57,908 nt of DNA from Mariprofundaceae bacterium (GTDB lineage Bacteria; Pseudomonadota; Zetaproteobacteria; Mariprofundales; Mariprofundaceae), in NCBI GenBank assembly GCA_015488115.1, contig WFOK01000069.1, positions 1-57,908 of the forward strand, given 5' to 3'. Each line of letters begins with the position of its first letter. Position 1 is the stretch's first letter. A program made the position numbers and the translations under genes. Positions 32,761-41,572 of this stretch are shown piece by piece. The notes under the pieces are model-generated. The model saw nothing but the letters and a program-made list of their open reading frames with translations. It was not told the DNA's origin and did no database searches.

Positions 32761-33795
32761 ATGAATCAGGCCGCGGTGGAAGGCCGCTTGCGCATTTGTC
32801 CGGAGGCATGTCTGCTGTATCGGGTGATTGCGCGGGAAGAGTCCGCCGGTTCCGGATGGCTGCTCAATGCCGTGCCGGTCCCTGATCTGGCAGTGCTGGC
32901 TCCCTTGATCGATCGCTGCTGGCAACCCATGCGATACCATGTGCTGCAGTTGGAGAGCCTGGGGTTGAGGGTGGCTGAGGAGGCAGCGGGAGAACATGCC
33001 TGGGTGGGCGTGCTGCCGATGAAGAGCAAGCGGGCGACGTTGGGGATGTTGGCCCGGGCATGGTCCTGCCTGGCCAGGGGAGGAAGGCTGTGGCTTGCCG
33101 CAGCCAATCGCCATGGGGCCAGAAGTTGGCAATCCTTCCTTGAGCAGCTTGGCGAGGTGCGGGTCATGTCCAAGAACAAGTGCCGCCTGTTTTGCGTGGT
33201 CAAGCGTCTGCCGCGCCAGGAGTTGCTGTCGTCATGGCAGAAGCGGGCCGCTCCGGTGTATCTGGAGGAGAGTGGCTTGTGGAGCAAGCCCGGGCTGTTC
33301 AGTTGGGACCGCATCGACACCGGAACAAGATTGTTGCTCGAACATGTGCCGGATACGCCTGTCGAATTCTGCATGGACCTGTGTTGCGGTTATGGCGCCC
33401 TGGCAGTCGGCATGCTCGATCGCGGGATGTCCATTGCGCATTTGGCACTTGTTGACGCCGATATCCGGGCGCTGCGCCTGGCTGAGCGCAATCTGCGCAG
33501 GTTTGACGTGCCCTGTCGCGCGTATTGGCTGGATGCGGCCCGTGAGGATTTGCCCGGCTCGATGGATTTGATCGTATGCAATCCCCCGTTTCATGAAGAC
33601 CAGCATCGCGACAGCGGCCTGGGTCGGGCCGTCCTTTCCAGAGCGTGTGCCAGCCTGCGCATCGGGGGGCAGCTTTGGGCGGTTGCCAATCGGCAGCTTC
33701 CGTATGAGCGGACCTTGTACGAGGCAGCTGGCGAGGTGCACGTGGTGGCGCAGGAAAAGGGCTTCAAGGTGTTGATGGCACGGAAGGGCGGCTGA
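32761..33795 (+). CDS. RsmC-like 16S rRNA guanine-N2 methyltransferase
   Basis: A 344-residue protein with the two-domain RsmC/RlmG layout. There is a degenerate N-terminal methyltransferase-like half and a catalytic C-terminal half with DLCCGYGALAVGMLD (SAM-binding) and the target-amine motif VCNPPFHED. RsmC of E. coli makes m2G1207 in 16S rRNA. The C-terminal half matches well; the N-terminal half is divergent, so RlmG or a related specificity remains possible and I leave the symbol empty. ATG 32761 has an AGGGGTGA site. rsuA, another 16S rRNA modification gene, starts two bases after the stop. Confidence 0.8.
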   Translation: MNQAAVEGRLRICPEACLLYRVIAREESAGSGWLLNAVPVPDLAVLAPLIDRCWQPMRYHVLQLESLGLRVAEEAAGEHAWVGVLPMKSKRATLGMLARAWSCLARGGRLWLAAANRHGARSWQSFLEQLGEVRVMSKNKCRLFCVVKRLPRQELLSSWQKRAAPVYLEESGLWSKPGLFSWDRIDTGTRLLLEHVPDTPVEFCMDLCCGYGALAVGMLDRGMSIAHLALVDADIRALRLAERNLRRFDVPCRAYWLDAAREDLPGSMDLIVCNPPFHEDQHRDSGLGRAVLSRACASLRIGGQLWAVANRQLPYERTLYEAAGEVHVVAQEKGFKVLMARKGG

Positions 33796-33797
33796 TC

Positions 33798-34511
33798 GTG
33801 GAAAGACTGGACCGTCTGCTCAGTCGTCTTGGTTATGGCTCCCGCAGGCAGATCGTGCAATGGGTGCAAAACGGCTGGGTCATGGAGGATGGCAGATGCA
33901 TTCGCCGGGCTTCCGAGAAGGTGGATCCATCCCGGGTTTTTCTCCGGGGTGAGGCACTTGATCACCCGCACGGTCTGACCATCATTTATCACAAGCCGAC
34001 GGGCGCCATCTGCTCGCGCCACGAGCGCGGACGTCTGATCTACGAAGATTTCCCCGAACGCTGGAGACATCGGCGGCCGGCGTTTGCTCCAGTCGGGCGG
34101 TTGGACAAGGACACCTCGGGCTTGCTGATCGTGACGGACGACGGCGGGCTCAACCATGCGCTGACAAGCCCGCGCCACCGCATCGGCAAGCGCTACGTCG
34201 CTCGTCTGGCCCGGCCGTTGCGCGGCGACGAGCCTGCGCGGCTGTCTTCCGGCGAGCTCATGCTAAGGGGCGAGAAGCGCCCATGCCTGCCGGCCGATTG
34301 CCGCATCCGGGGGGCATACGAGGTGGAGCTTACGGTATATGAGGGTCGCTATCATCAGATAAGACGCATGTTTGCGGCACTGGGAAACCATGTCGTGGCC
34401 TTGCAGCGCACGGCCATCGGTCATCTGGAACTGGGAGATCTGTCTCCCGGCACCTATCGGGAGATCGGGACCGAGGAACTCTGGAGGCGCATCAGGGGCC
34501 TCTCCGCTTGA
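33798..34511 (+). CDS. rsuA: 16S rRNA pseudouridine synthase (RsuA/RluB/E/F family)
   Basis: A 237-residue pseudouridine synthase. It has an N-terminal S4 RNA-binding domain (MERLDRLLSRLGYGSRRQI) and a catalytic core with GRLDKDTSGLLIVTDDG, the Asp being the nucleophile. Then come KRYVARL and the late YEGRYHQIRRMFAALGNHV. Length and the GRLDxDTSGL signature fit RsuA (16S U516), though RluE-type specificity cannot be excluded. It starts at a GTG two bases after the rsmC-like stop. Its own stop codon lies in the loop of the downstream terminator hairpin. Confidence 0.86.
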   Translation: MERLDRLLSRLGYGSRRQIVQWVQNGWVMEDGRCIRRASEKVDPSRVFLRGEALDHPHGLTIIYHKPTGAICSRHERGRLIYEDFPERWRHRRPAFAPVGRLDKDTSGLLIVTDDGGLNHALTSPRHRIGKRYVARLARPLRGDEPARLSSGELMLRGEKRPCLPADCRIRGAYEVELTVYEGRYHQIRRMFAALGNHVVALQRTAIGHLELGDLSPGTYREIGTEELWRRIRGLSA

Positions 34512-34533
34512 GCGGACTGTCCCCTGATGTTTC
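34490..34533. terminator. Long hairpin between convergent rsuA and lipoprotein genes
   Basis: CATCAGGGG (34490-34498) pairs perfectly with CCCCTGATG (34521-34529). Inside, CCGC pairs with GCGG around a TTGA loop that contains part of the rsuA stop codon. A TTTCGT follows on the plus strand. The hairpin is a likely shared terminator for the two convergent genes, although the T-run is short. Confidence 0.5.
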
Positions 34534-34534
34534 G

Positions 34535-35098
34535 TCAGTCTTCGTGCTCGCGATGTTCGTGACGGTGCCGATGGTCGCGTTTTAGCTCATTTCGCTCATG
34601 ACGAACATTGTGCCTCTGCAGCCGCAAGAGATTGCGTCGTGCCGGCTCATATGAGGGGTCGATCTGGAGGGCTCTCCGGAAGTGCTGAATGGCTGCCGTC
34701 CGGTTGCCGATGCGCATGTAGGCCAGGCCGAGATCATTATGAGCAGCCGGGTTGTTCGGGCAGTAACGCAGCCCCTGCTGCATGAGCTCGATTTTCTCAT
34801 GCATGTTGTGTTCGCGTCTTGCCATGCGGAAGAAGCGATCCCCTCCGGGACACCGGGAACGGTGATAGCGGGCCTGTCCTGGGTGGATGCGATCGTCCTG
34901 GCCGATGATGGCCCCGGTCAGTCCGCCAAGCACGCCGCCAATGATGGCACCTTCGGCCGTGCGGTCGCTTTGCGAGCCGATGACGGCGCCGGCTGTGGCT
35001 CCGATGATGGCCCCCGCTGTTGTCGTGCGCTCCTGGTGAGGTGTAGCACAGGCCGTCATGAGCAGGGGGAGGGCCAACAGGATCATTCTTGTCATCAT
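34535..35098 (-). CDS. Lipoprotein with glycine-zipper, TPR repeats and His/Arg-rich tail
   Basis: A 187-residue predicted lipoprotein. The signal peptide ends in LLMTAC, with the lipid-bearing Cys at residue 17. Residues ~23-62 are a glycine-zipper (Rick_17kDa_Anti-type) segment, [14 protein letters not shown] and [17 protein letters not shown], expected to insert in or stack at the outer membrane. Residues ~100-165 hold about two TPR units ([20 protein letters not shown] and following). The last ~25 residues are rich in His, Arg and Glu ([11 protein letters not shown]), a possible metal- or polyanion-binding tail. ATG 35098 follows AAGGAGG. Function unknown; probably an envelope protein. 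Confidence 0.82.
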   Translation of the reverse strand: MMTRMILLALPLLMTACATPHQERTTTAGAIIGATAGAVIGSQSDRTAEGAIIGGVLGGLTGAIIGQDDRIHPGQARYHRSRCPGGDRFFRMARREHNMHEKIELMQQGLRYCPNNPAAHNDLGLAYMRIGNRTAAIQHFRRALQIDPSYEPARRNLLRLQRHNVRHERNELKRDHRHRHEHREHED

Positions 35099-35200
35099 GG
35101 CTGACCTCCTTTGTCGAGGGAGTGCAGTCCCATGATACATTCCCAGGGCTCTGTTGCCTAGTGGGGATTTTTCCTCGTTTTGCGCACTGATTGCGCCATT

Positions 35201-36541
35201 TCAGAGAATGTATCTGGAAAGATCCTCGTCCATGCTGATATCGGCCAGTTGCTTGCGAACATAAGTGGCATCGACCGTGAATCGTTCGCCGCCATGGTCC
35301 GAAGCCTCAAAGCTTATGGGCTCAAGCACCCGCTCAAGCAGCGTGTGCAGGCGGCGTGCGCCGATGTTTTCGGTTTTCTCATTGACCTGGACGGCAATGC
35401 GGGCGATTTCCGCAATGGCGTCCTCGGTGAAATCAAGCTGTACACCTTCGGCTGCCAGCAGGGCGGCATACTGCTTGGTCAACGATGATTCTGGCTCGAC
35501 CAGGATGCGCTGGAACTCCTTTTCACCCAAGGACTGAAGGTTTACACGGATGGGGAAGCGTCCCTGGAGTTCTGGAATCAGATCGCTGGGCTTGGCCAGA
35601 TGAAAGGCACCTGAGGCGATGAAAAGGATGTGGTCCGTCTTCACATGACCATAACGGGTGCTGACCGTCGTTCCCTCAACCAGAGGCAGGAGATCGCGCT
35701 GTACGCCTTCGCGGGAGACATCCCCGTGATGCCCCTCGCGATGTGTGATCTTGTCCATTTCATCGAGGAAGACGATGCCGTCATTTTCGGCGCGGCTTAG
35801 CGCTTCTTCCTTGATCGCATCCATATCCAGCAGTTTGTCTGCCTCCTGCTGCTTGAGCACCTTCAGCGCCTCGGCAACAGTCATGCGCTTGGTCTTTTTG
35901 CCACCACCCATCAGTGAATTCAGCATGTCGCGCAGATCCAGCGCTTCGCCAGGCTGTCCGGCTGTCAGGGGCATCATCGCGATGTTGGTCGTGGGCTGGG
36001 TGATCTCGATTTCCACCTGTCTTTCATCAAGCTCCCCGTCTCTCAGCTTGCGCCGCATCTTCTCCCGGTTGTCGAGGCTGGATGCCGGGCCGGTTGCGGC
36101 GACAGGGCCGTTGCGGCCCACCGGATGCGGCAGCAGGATGTCCAGCATGCGTTCTTCGGCGGCTTTTTCCGCGCGCACCTGCAGGCGTGCCAGATGCTCT
36201 TCGCGGACAATCTTGATGGCCGTGTCCACCAAGTCGCGGATAATCGTTTCGACATCCCTGCCCACATAGCCGACTTCCGTGTATTTTGTCGCTTCCACCT
36301 TGACGAACGGGGCCTTGGCCAGACGGGCCAGCCGGCGCGCGATCTCGGTTTTTCCGACCCCGGTCGGGCCGATCATCAGGATGTTCTTGGGCGTGATCTC
36401 TTCCCGCATGGGAAGGGGAACCTGGCGCCTCCGCCAGCGGTTGCGCAGGGCGATGGCCACGGCCTTCTTGGCCTCTTGCTGACCAATGATGTAGCGATCC
36501 AGCTCGGAGATGATTTCGCGTGGTGTCATGGTGTCGCTCAT
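35201..36541 (-). CDS. hslU: ATP-dependent protease ATPase subunit HslU
   Basis: A 446-residue AAA+ unfoldase, partner of HslV. Walker A is [17 protein letters not shown] near residue 58, Walker B is [11 protein letters not shown], and the sensor/arginine-finger region is [10 protein letters not shown]. The I-domain between the Walker motifs is present and the C-terminal end SRYIL, which inserts into HslV to activate it, matches E. coli. Its ATG overlaps the hslV stop by four bases. Confidence 0.97.
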   Translation of the reverse strand: MSDTMTPREIISELDRYIIGQQEAKKAVAIALRNRWRRRQVPLPMREEITPKNILMIGPTGVGKTEIARRLARLAKAPFVKVEATKYTEVGYVGRDVETIIRDLVDTAIKIVREEHLARLQVRAEKAAEERMLDILLPHPVGRNGPVAATGPASSLDNREKMRRKLRDGELDERQVEIEITQPTTNIAMMPLTAGQPGEALDLRDMLNSLMGGGKKTKRMTVAEALKVLKQQEADKLLDMDAIKEEALSRAENDGIVFLDEMDKITHREGHHGDVSREGVQRDLLPLVEGTTVSTRYGHVKTDHILFIASGAFHLAKPSDLIPELQGRFPIRVNLQSLGEKEFQRILVEPESSLTKQYAALLAAEGVQLDFTEDAIAEIARIAVQVNEKTENIGARRLHTLLERVLEPISFEASDHGGERFTVDATYVRKQLADISMDEDLSRYIL

Positions 36542-37092
36542 GATGCAGGGCCTCCAATTGTTTCGATGCGGATCTGGTCATTCGTGTAGATGCATATGTC
36601 GGCTGCAATCTTCATGGCCTCGCGCACGATGTCTTCTGCATCCAGTTCGCTGTGGCGCGCCAGGGCAGTGGCGGCGGCCTTGGCGTAATTTCCTCCTGAG
36701 CCGATGGCTGCGATGCCGTCATCAGGCTCAAGCACATCGCCATTCCCCGAGATGAGCAGCGTGTGTTCGGCGTCCGCGACAATCATCATGGCTTCAAGCT
36801 GTCGCAGATATTTGTCGGTGCGCCAATCCTTCGCGAGCGCCACGGCTGCGCGCAGCAGGCTCCCGCCATGTTCGTCCAGCTTGGCCTCAAAGCGCTCGAA
36901 CAGGTTCATGGCATCCGCCGTTGAGCCCGCAAACCCTGTCAGGATGCTGCCATCGCGGATGGAGCGGATCTTCCGAGCGCCGTGCTTGACCACGGCATCG
37001 CCAAGCGTGACTTGTCCGTCCCCCGCGATGGCTACCTTGCTGTTTTTGCGCACGCAGCAGATGGTGGTGCCGCGCATGCGAGACTTGTCCAT
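36538..37092 (-). CDS. hslV: ATP-dependent protease subunit HslV
   Basis: A 184-residue proteasome-like peptidase. The catalytic threonine is the first Thr of TTICCVRKN at residue 9, so the protein carries a short propeptide, MDKSRMRG, that must be removed; E. coli HslV loses only the initiator Met. The active-site lysine region [10 protein letters not shown] and the conserved [14 protein letters not shown] are present. ATG 37092 has a GGAGTG site, which favours the propeptide form over a start at the inner Met. Confidence 0.95.
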   Translation of the reverse strand: MDKSRMRGTTICCVRKNSKVAIAGDGQVTLGDAVVKHGARKIRSIRDGSILTGFAGSTADAMNLFERFEAKLDEHGGSLLRAAVALAKDWRTDKYLRQLEAMMIVADAEHTLLISGNGDVLEPDDGIAAIGSGGNYAKAAATALARHSELDAEDIVREAMKIAADICIYTNDQIRIETIGGPAS

Positions 37093-37199
37093 GGTTCACT
37101 CCGATTCTGATGATGCAGGTTTCGTTGCTCTGGCGAAGAAACGTGGCCGAAAAGGTAGATGCTTGCCCCGGGAAATGGAAGATTCGATGTATTCGGGGA

Positions 37200-37228
37200 T
37201 TGACGAGGGGCCCTCATGTCCCTATGTT
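37200..37228 (+). promoter_or_regulatory. Sigma-70-type promoter for the tRNA-Pro/Arg/His cluster
   Basis: A -35 box TTGACG (37200-37205), a 17-base spacer, and a -10 box TATGTT (37223-37228), followed by a GC-rich discriminator (CCGCCGCC). The start would be near 37235, about 22 bases before tRNA-Pro. Three tRNAs follow in 260 bp with a single terminator after the last. Confidence 0.7.
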
Positions 37229-37256
37229 CCGCCGCCATCTTACCGAACGTTTGGAG

Positions 37257-37333
<77 letters not shown>

Positions 37334-37361
37334 TGAGTCGGAAGGTGAGAGTGTCTGGCAG

Positions 37362-37438
37362 GCGCCTGTAGCTCAATTGGATAGAGCAACGGCCTTCTAA
37401 GCCGTAGGTTGCAGGTTCGAGACCTGCCAGGCGCGCCA
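37362..37438 (+). tRNA. trnR: tRNA-Arg (TCT)
   Basis: A 77-nt cloverleaf with acceptor arms GCGCCTG and CAGGCGC, discriminator G and encoded CCA. The anticodon stem ACGGC/GCCGT holds the loop CTTCTAA with anticodon TCT, reading AGA and AGG codons. Second tRNA of the cluster. Confidence 0.97.
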
Positions 37439-37442
37439 AGAT

Positions 37443-37518
37443 GGTGGATGTAGCTCAATGGTAGAGCCCCGGTTTGTGGTACCGGTGGTTGTGGGTTCGA
37501 GTCCCATCATCCACCCCA
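37443..37518 (+). tRNA. trnH: tRNA-His (GTG)
   Basis: A 76-nt cloverleaf including the extra 5' G (37443), which faces discriminator C, the identity feature of tRNA-His. Acceptor arms are GTGGATG and CATCCAC, with encoded CCA. The anticodon loop TTGTGGT carries GTG. It begins five bases after tRNA-Arg ends. Confidence 0.97.
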
Positions 37519-37529
37519 GGTCTTTGATC

Positions 37530-37557
37530 GGCGGCGCCCGTGTGCGCCGCCTTTTTT
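37530..37557 (+). terminator. Intrinsic terminator after the tRNA cluster
   Basis: GGCGGCGC (37530-37537) pairs perfectly with GCGCCGCC (37544-37551), followed by six T residues. It separates the tRNA transcript from the SAM-riboswitch operon. Confidence 0.88.
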
Positions 37558-37567
37558 CATCTTGTGC

Positions 37568-37595
37568 TTGCCTTTCATGACGTGGATGCCATACT
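37568..37595 (+). promoter_or_regulatory. Candidate promoter of the sulfur operon
   Basis: TTGCCT (37568-37573), a 16-base spacer, then CATACT (37590-37595). Each box matches four of six consensus positions. The inferred start, near 37602, is about 18 bases before the riboswitch aptamer. Moderate support only. Confidence 0.4.
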
Positions 37596-37619
37596 TCGCC
37601 AAAATTTGTTGAAGATCCG

Positions 37620-37804
37620 GCTTTATCCAGAGCGGTGGAGGGTTCAGGCCCTGAGAAGCCGCGGCAACCGGCCGATAATCGGCGTCCGGTGCCAATGCCT
37701 GCCTCCGGGGCTTCCGGGGGAGCGATGATGCGCGGGTTGGTGGTCATGGGTGCGCGCGGCGCGCCATGGATGCTCAACCTTCGCTGTTTCGCGAAGGTTT
37801 TTTT
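37620..37804 (+). promoter_or_regulatory. SAM-I (S-box) riboswitch with intrinsic terminator
   Basis: The aptamer (37620-37731) has the S-box core in order: AGAGCGGTGGAGGG, GGCCCTGAGAAGCC, GCGGCAACC and GGTGCCAATGCC. P1 pairs GCTTTATC (37620-37627) with GATGATGC (37724-37731), with one wobble and one mismatch. The expression platform is a perfect nine-pair terminator, AACCTTCGC with GCGAAGGTT (37776-37799), ending in a run of T. An alternative pairing of GGGTTG (37734-37739) with CAACCT (37775-37780) would be the antiterminator. In the known mechanism, SAM binding stabilises P1 and lets the terminator form, so the operon is off when SAM is plentiful. This points to methionine supply as the regulated output. 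Confidence 0.93.
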
Positions 37805-37843
37805 GTTTCTGGTCAGGCCGGAGCGCTGGAGAAGGAACAACCA

Positions 37844-39097
37844 ATGAGCATTGTCCGTGCCCTGAAATGTCGCGAATGCGGTCAGGAATATGCCATCGAG
37901 CCGAACCATGTGTGCGAGTTTTGTTTTGGCCCCCTGGAAATCGTCTATGATTATGATCAGCTGGAGGGGGTGTTTACCCGCGAGCTCGTTGAGTCCCGGC
38001 CGCACACGATGTGGCGTTACAAGGAACTGTTGCCTCTTGATGGCGATCCGACGGTGGGCGTCCAGAACGGTTTTACGCCATTGATTCGCGCCCGTAACCT
38101 GGAGAAGGTCCTCGGGGTTTCGGAGCTTTACATCAAGAACGACTCGGTTTGTCATCCGACGCTGTCCTTCAAGGATCGCGTGGTTTCAGTTGCGCTTTCC
38201 AAGGCGGTCGAATTTGGATTCAAGACCGTGGCCTGTGCGTCTACCGGCAATCTTGCCGGATCCGTAGCGGCCAATGCAGCAGCAGCTGGGCTTGAATCCT
38301 ATGTCTTCATTCCTCATGATCTCGAGCAGGGCAAGGTGCTTGGCGCGGGCATCTTTGGCACCAGCATCGTCGGCATCGATGGAGCCTATGATGATGTGAA
38401 CCGGCTGTGTTCGGAAGTGGCCGGAAAATACGGCTGGGCCTTTGTGAATGTCAACGTGCGGCCGTTCTATGCCGAGGGCTCGAAGACTTACGGTTACGAA
38501 ATCATGGAACAGCTTGGCTGGCGTGCGCCGAAGCACGTCGTTGTCCCCATGGCCTCCGGCTCGCTGTGCACGAAGATTGACAAGGCCATCAAGGAATTCA
38601 TCAGGCTGGGGCTTGTCGAGGATCAGGAAACGGCCATTTATGGCGCGCAGGCCACGGGCTGCTCGCCGATCTCCCAAGCGGTCAAGCAGGGATCGGATCT
38701 GATCAAGCCGGTTCAGGCGGATACGATTGCCAAGTCGTTGGCCATTGGCAATCCCGCCGATGGTTACTATGCCAGCAGGGTGATTCGTGATTCAGGTGGC
38801 TGGGCGGAAGACGTCAGTGATGAAGAGGTGGTCGATGCCATCAAGCTGCTGGCGGAGACGGAAGGCATCTTTACAGAGACGGCCGGCGGCGTCACGCTAG
38901 GGGTGACCAGGAAGCTCATTGAACAGGGTCGCATTCCTCGCGATGAGTCGATTGTCGTCTGCATCACGGGCAATGGACTGAAGACCCAGGAGGCTGTTGC
39001 AGATGCCATTGCAAGGCCCAGGGTGATCAGGCCATCCATCCATGATTTCGATGCAATGATGGCAGAAGAGCGGCCGGCGGCTGCGGCTGATGCCTGA
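37844..39097 (+). CDS. Threonine synthase-like PLP enzyme heading the SAM-controlled sulfur operon
   Basis: A 417-residue fold-type II PLP enzyme of the threonine synthase family. Residues 9-27 form a small zinc ribbon (CRECG and CEFC). The PLP lysine is Lys110 in HPTLSFKDRVV, and the phosphate loop is STGNLAGSVAANAA. By family it should act on O-phosphohomoserine. It is the first gene after a SAM-I riboswitch and is followed by a CysO-type carrier and a NIL protein. A role in homocysteine synthesis, swapping water for carrier-bound sulfur, is therefore plausible but unproven. Ordinary threonine synthase, or a cysteate synthase-like activity, are alternatives. ATG 37844 has a GAAGGAAC site. 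Confidence 0.82.
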   Translation: MSIVRALKCRECGQEYAIEPNHVCEFCFGPLEIVYDYDQLEGVFTRELVESRPHTMWRYKELLPLDGDPTVGVQNGFTPLIRARNLEKVLGVSELYIKNDSVCHPTLSFKDRVVSVALSKAVEFGFKTVACASTGNLAGSVAANAAAAGLESYVFIPHDLEQGKVLGAGIFGTSIVGIDGAYDDVNRLCSEVAGKYGWAFVNVNVRPFYAEGSKTYGYEIMEQLGWRAPKHVVVPMASGSLCTKIDKAIKEFIRLGLVEDQETAIYGAQATGCSPISQAVKQGSDLIKPVQADTIAKSLAIGNPADGYYASRVIRDSGGWAEDVSDEEVVDAIKLLAETEGIFTETAGGVTLGVTRKLIEQGRIPRDESIVVCITGNGLKTQEAVADAIARPRVIRPSIHDFDAMMAEERPAAAADA

Positions 39098-39130
39098 AGG
39101 AAAGACTGAAAGCATGAAAGGAGAATTGAA

Positions 39131-39409
39131 ATGAGCGTTACAGTCCGAATCCCGACGCCTTTGCGCAAGCTCACTGGAGGAGCTGATGAGGTTCAGGTCG
39201 AGGCCGCGACGATTGCGGAAATGATTGACCAGTTGGAGGCCGCTCATGCCGGGCTCAAGGCGCGTCTGTGCGACGAGAACGGAGAAATCCGGCGTTTCGT
39301 CAATGTGTATGTCAACGATGAGGACGTCCGTTTCCTGGACGGGAGCGAGACCAAACTCAAGGATGGCGATGAGGTTTCCATCGTTCCGGCCATTGCAGGC
39401 GGGAGCTGA
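39131..39409 (+). CDS. CysO/ThiS/MoaD-type ubiquitin-fold sulfur carrier
   Basis: A 92-residue beta-grasp protein. It resembles mycobacterial CysO in several stretches, notably RRFVNVYVNDEDVRFLDG (residues 54-71) and the end VSIVPAIAGGS. Carriers of this family are adenylated and thiocarboxylated at a C-terminal Gly-Gly. Here Gly90-Gly91 is followed by Ser92, so one residue would have to be removed before activation, as with carriers that need a Mec/HcyD-type metalloprotease. None is encoded in the operon. The adjacent MoeB/ThiF gene supplies the activating enzyme and the adjacent PLP enzymes the likely sulfur acceptors. Confidence 0.9.
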   Translation: MSVTVRIPTPLRKLTGGADEVQVEAATIAEMIDQLEAAHAGLKARLCDENGEIRRFVNVYVNDEDVRFLDGSETKLKDGDEVSIVPAIAGGS

Positions 39410-39456
39410 ATGCCGGTGGTGGATGCTCGGTCCATGCGGCTCAAGGAGGTGATGTC

Positions 39457-39696
39457 ATGAAGCTGCGGGTTTATTTGACTTTTCATGAGGATACCGTGCG
39501 CCAGCCGATCATCTGGAAGCTGGGCAAGGAGTTTGATGTCGTGACCAATATCCGAACCGCCGAGGTCAAGGATCACATGGGGCTGGTCGGGCTGGAGCTG
39601 GACGGCGATGATGACGTGATCGAGGCCGCTATTGACTGGCTCAAGGCCCAGGGCGTGCATGTCGATCCCATCGAGCAGAACATCATCGAGGGCTGA
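39457..39696 (+). CDS. Stand-alone NIL domain protein
   Basis: A 79-residue single-domain protein (start [20 protein letters not shown], then [20 protein letters not shown] and [17 protein letters not shown]). This is the NIL fold, named from the NIL tripeptide seen in some members. The domain occurs at the end of the methionine importer ATPase MetN, where it binds methionine, and fused to ferredoxins used for homocysteine synthesis in methanogens. Here it stands alone in a SAM-controlled operon, so a methionine or homocysteine-related role is likely. AAGGAGG precedes the ATG. Confidence 0.82.
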   Translation: MKLRVYLTFHEDTVRQPIIWKLGKEFDVVTNIRTAEVKDHMGLVGLELDGDDDVIEAAIDWLKAQGVHVDPIEQNIIEG

Positions 39697-39728
39697 GTCG
39701 GTATCCTGAGTCGAACAAGGAGTTCAAC

Positions 39729-40661
39729 ATGGCGATCTATGACAACATCTCCGAGGCCATTGGCGATACACCCCTCGTGCGTCTGCACCATGTTGTGCAA
39801 GGATGCAGGGCGGAGGTGCTGGCCAAGCTCGAGTTCTTCAATCCGCTGAATTCAGTCAAGGATCGGATCGGCCGGGCCATGATTGAAGCCGCAGAGCGTG
39901 ATGGGCGGCTCAAGCCAGGGGGCATTATTGTCGAGCCGACCAGCGGCAATACGGGCATCGCGCTGGCTTTCGTCGCCCGCGCCAAGGGCTATCGCTGCAT
40001 CCTGACGATGCCCGAGTCGATGAGCCTCGAACGCCGGAAGCTTCTCAGGCTGTTGGGCGCCGAGCTGGTGTTGACGCCTGCGGAGTTGGGCATGAAAGGA
40101 GCCATTGCCAAGGCGGGCGAGATCCTGGCCCAGGAGGACAATGCATTCATGCCCCAGCAGTTCGAGAATCCGGCCAATCCCGAGGTTCACCGGAAAACGA
40201 CGGCGGAGGAGATCTGGCAGGATACGGAAGGTCGGGTTGATGGCATTGTCGCCGGCGTGGGCACCGGGGGAACGATCACGGGTGTCGCGGAGGTCATCAA
40301 GTCGCGAAATCCGGATTTCATCGCCATTGCTGTCGAACCGGCCGATTCTCCCGTGATTTCAGGAGGTCAGCCGGGCCCGCACAAGATTCAGGGCATTGGC
40401 GCGGGCTTCATCCCCAAGAACTTGAATGTCGATATTCTGGACGGAGTCGAGCAGATCACCAATGAAGAGGCCTTCACGATGGCCCGGCGCCTGGCGGACG
40501 AGGAAGGCATCCCGGGTGGGATCTCGTCCGGTGCCGCCGTGACAGCCGCAATCCGCGTGGCCAGCCGGGATGGCATGGAAGGCAAACGGATTGTCGTCAT
40601 CGTGCCATCGATGGCCGAGCGGTATCTGTCGACGGATCTGTTCAAGGGCATTGATGTCTGA
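39729..40661 (+). CDS. cysK: Cysteine synthase (O-acetylserine sulfhydrylase A type)
   Basis: A 310-residue fold-type II PLP enzyme. The PLP lysine is Lys44 in [11 protein letters not shown]. The substrate loop [19 protein letters not shown], the [11 protein letters not shown] phosphate cup and the [12 protein letters not shown] segment are those of CysK rather than CysM. It should make cysteine from O-acetylserine and sulfide. In mycobacteria a related enzyme (CysM) takes sulfur from CysO thiocarboxylate and uses phosphoserine; the neighbour carrier makes this a possibility here, but the sequence is CysK-like. AAGGAG lies just upstream of the ATG. Confidence 0.93.
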   Translation: MAIYDNISEAIGDTPLVRLHHVVQGCRAEVLAKLEFFNPLNSVKDRIGRAMIEAAERDGRLKPGGIIVEPTSGNTGIALAFVARAKGYRCILTMPESMSLERRKLLRLLGAELVLTPAELGMKGAIAKAGEILAQEDNAFMPQQFENPANPEVHRKTTAEEIWQDTEGRVDGIVAGVGTGGTITGVAEVIKSRNPDFIAIAVEPADSPVISGGQPGPHKIQGIGAGFIPKNLNVDILDGVEQITNEEAFTMARRLADEEGIPGGISSGAAVTAAIRVASRDGMEGKRIVVIVPSMAERYLSTDLFKGIDV

Positions 40662-40710
40662 GGCCAGCGCCTCGATCAGCCTAACATCAGGGAAAAGGAA
40701 CAACATACCC

Positions 40711-41532
<822 letters not shown>

Positions 41533-41572
41533 GTTGGTCAGGGTCCGGAATCTTGCATGGGAGAAACTGAAG

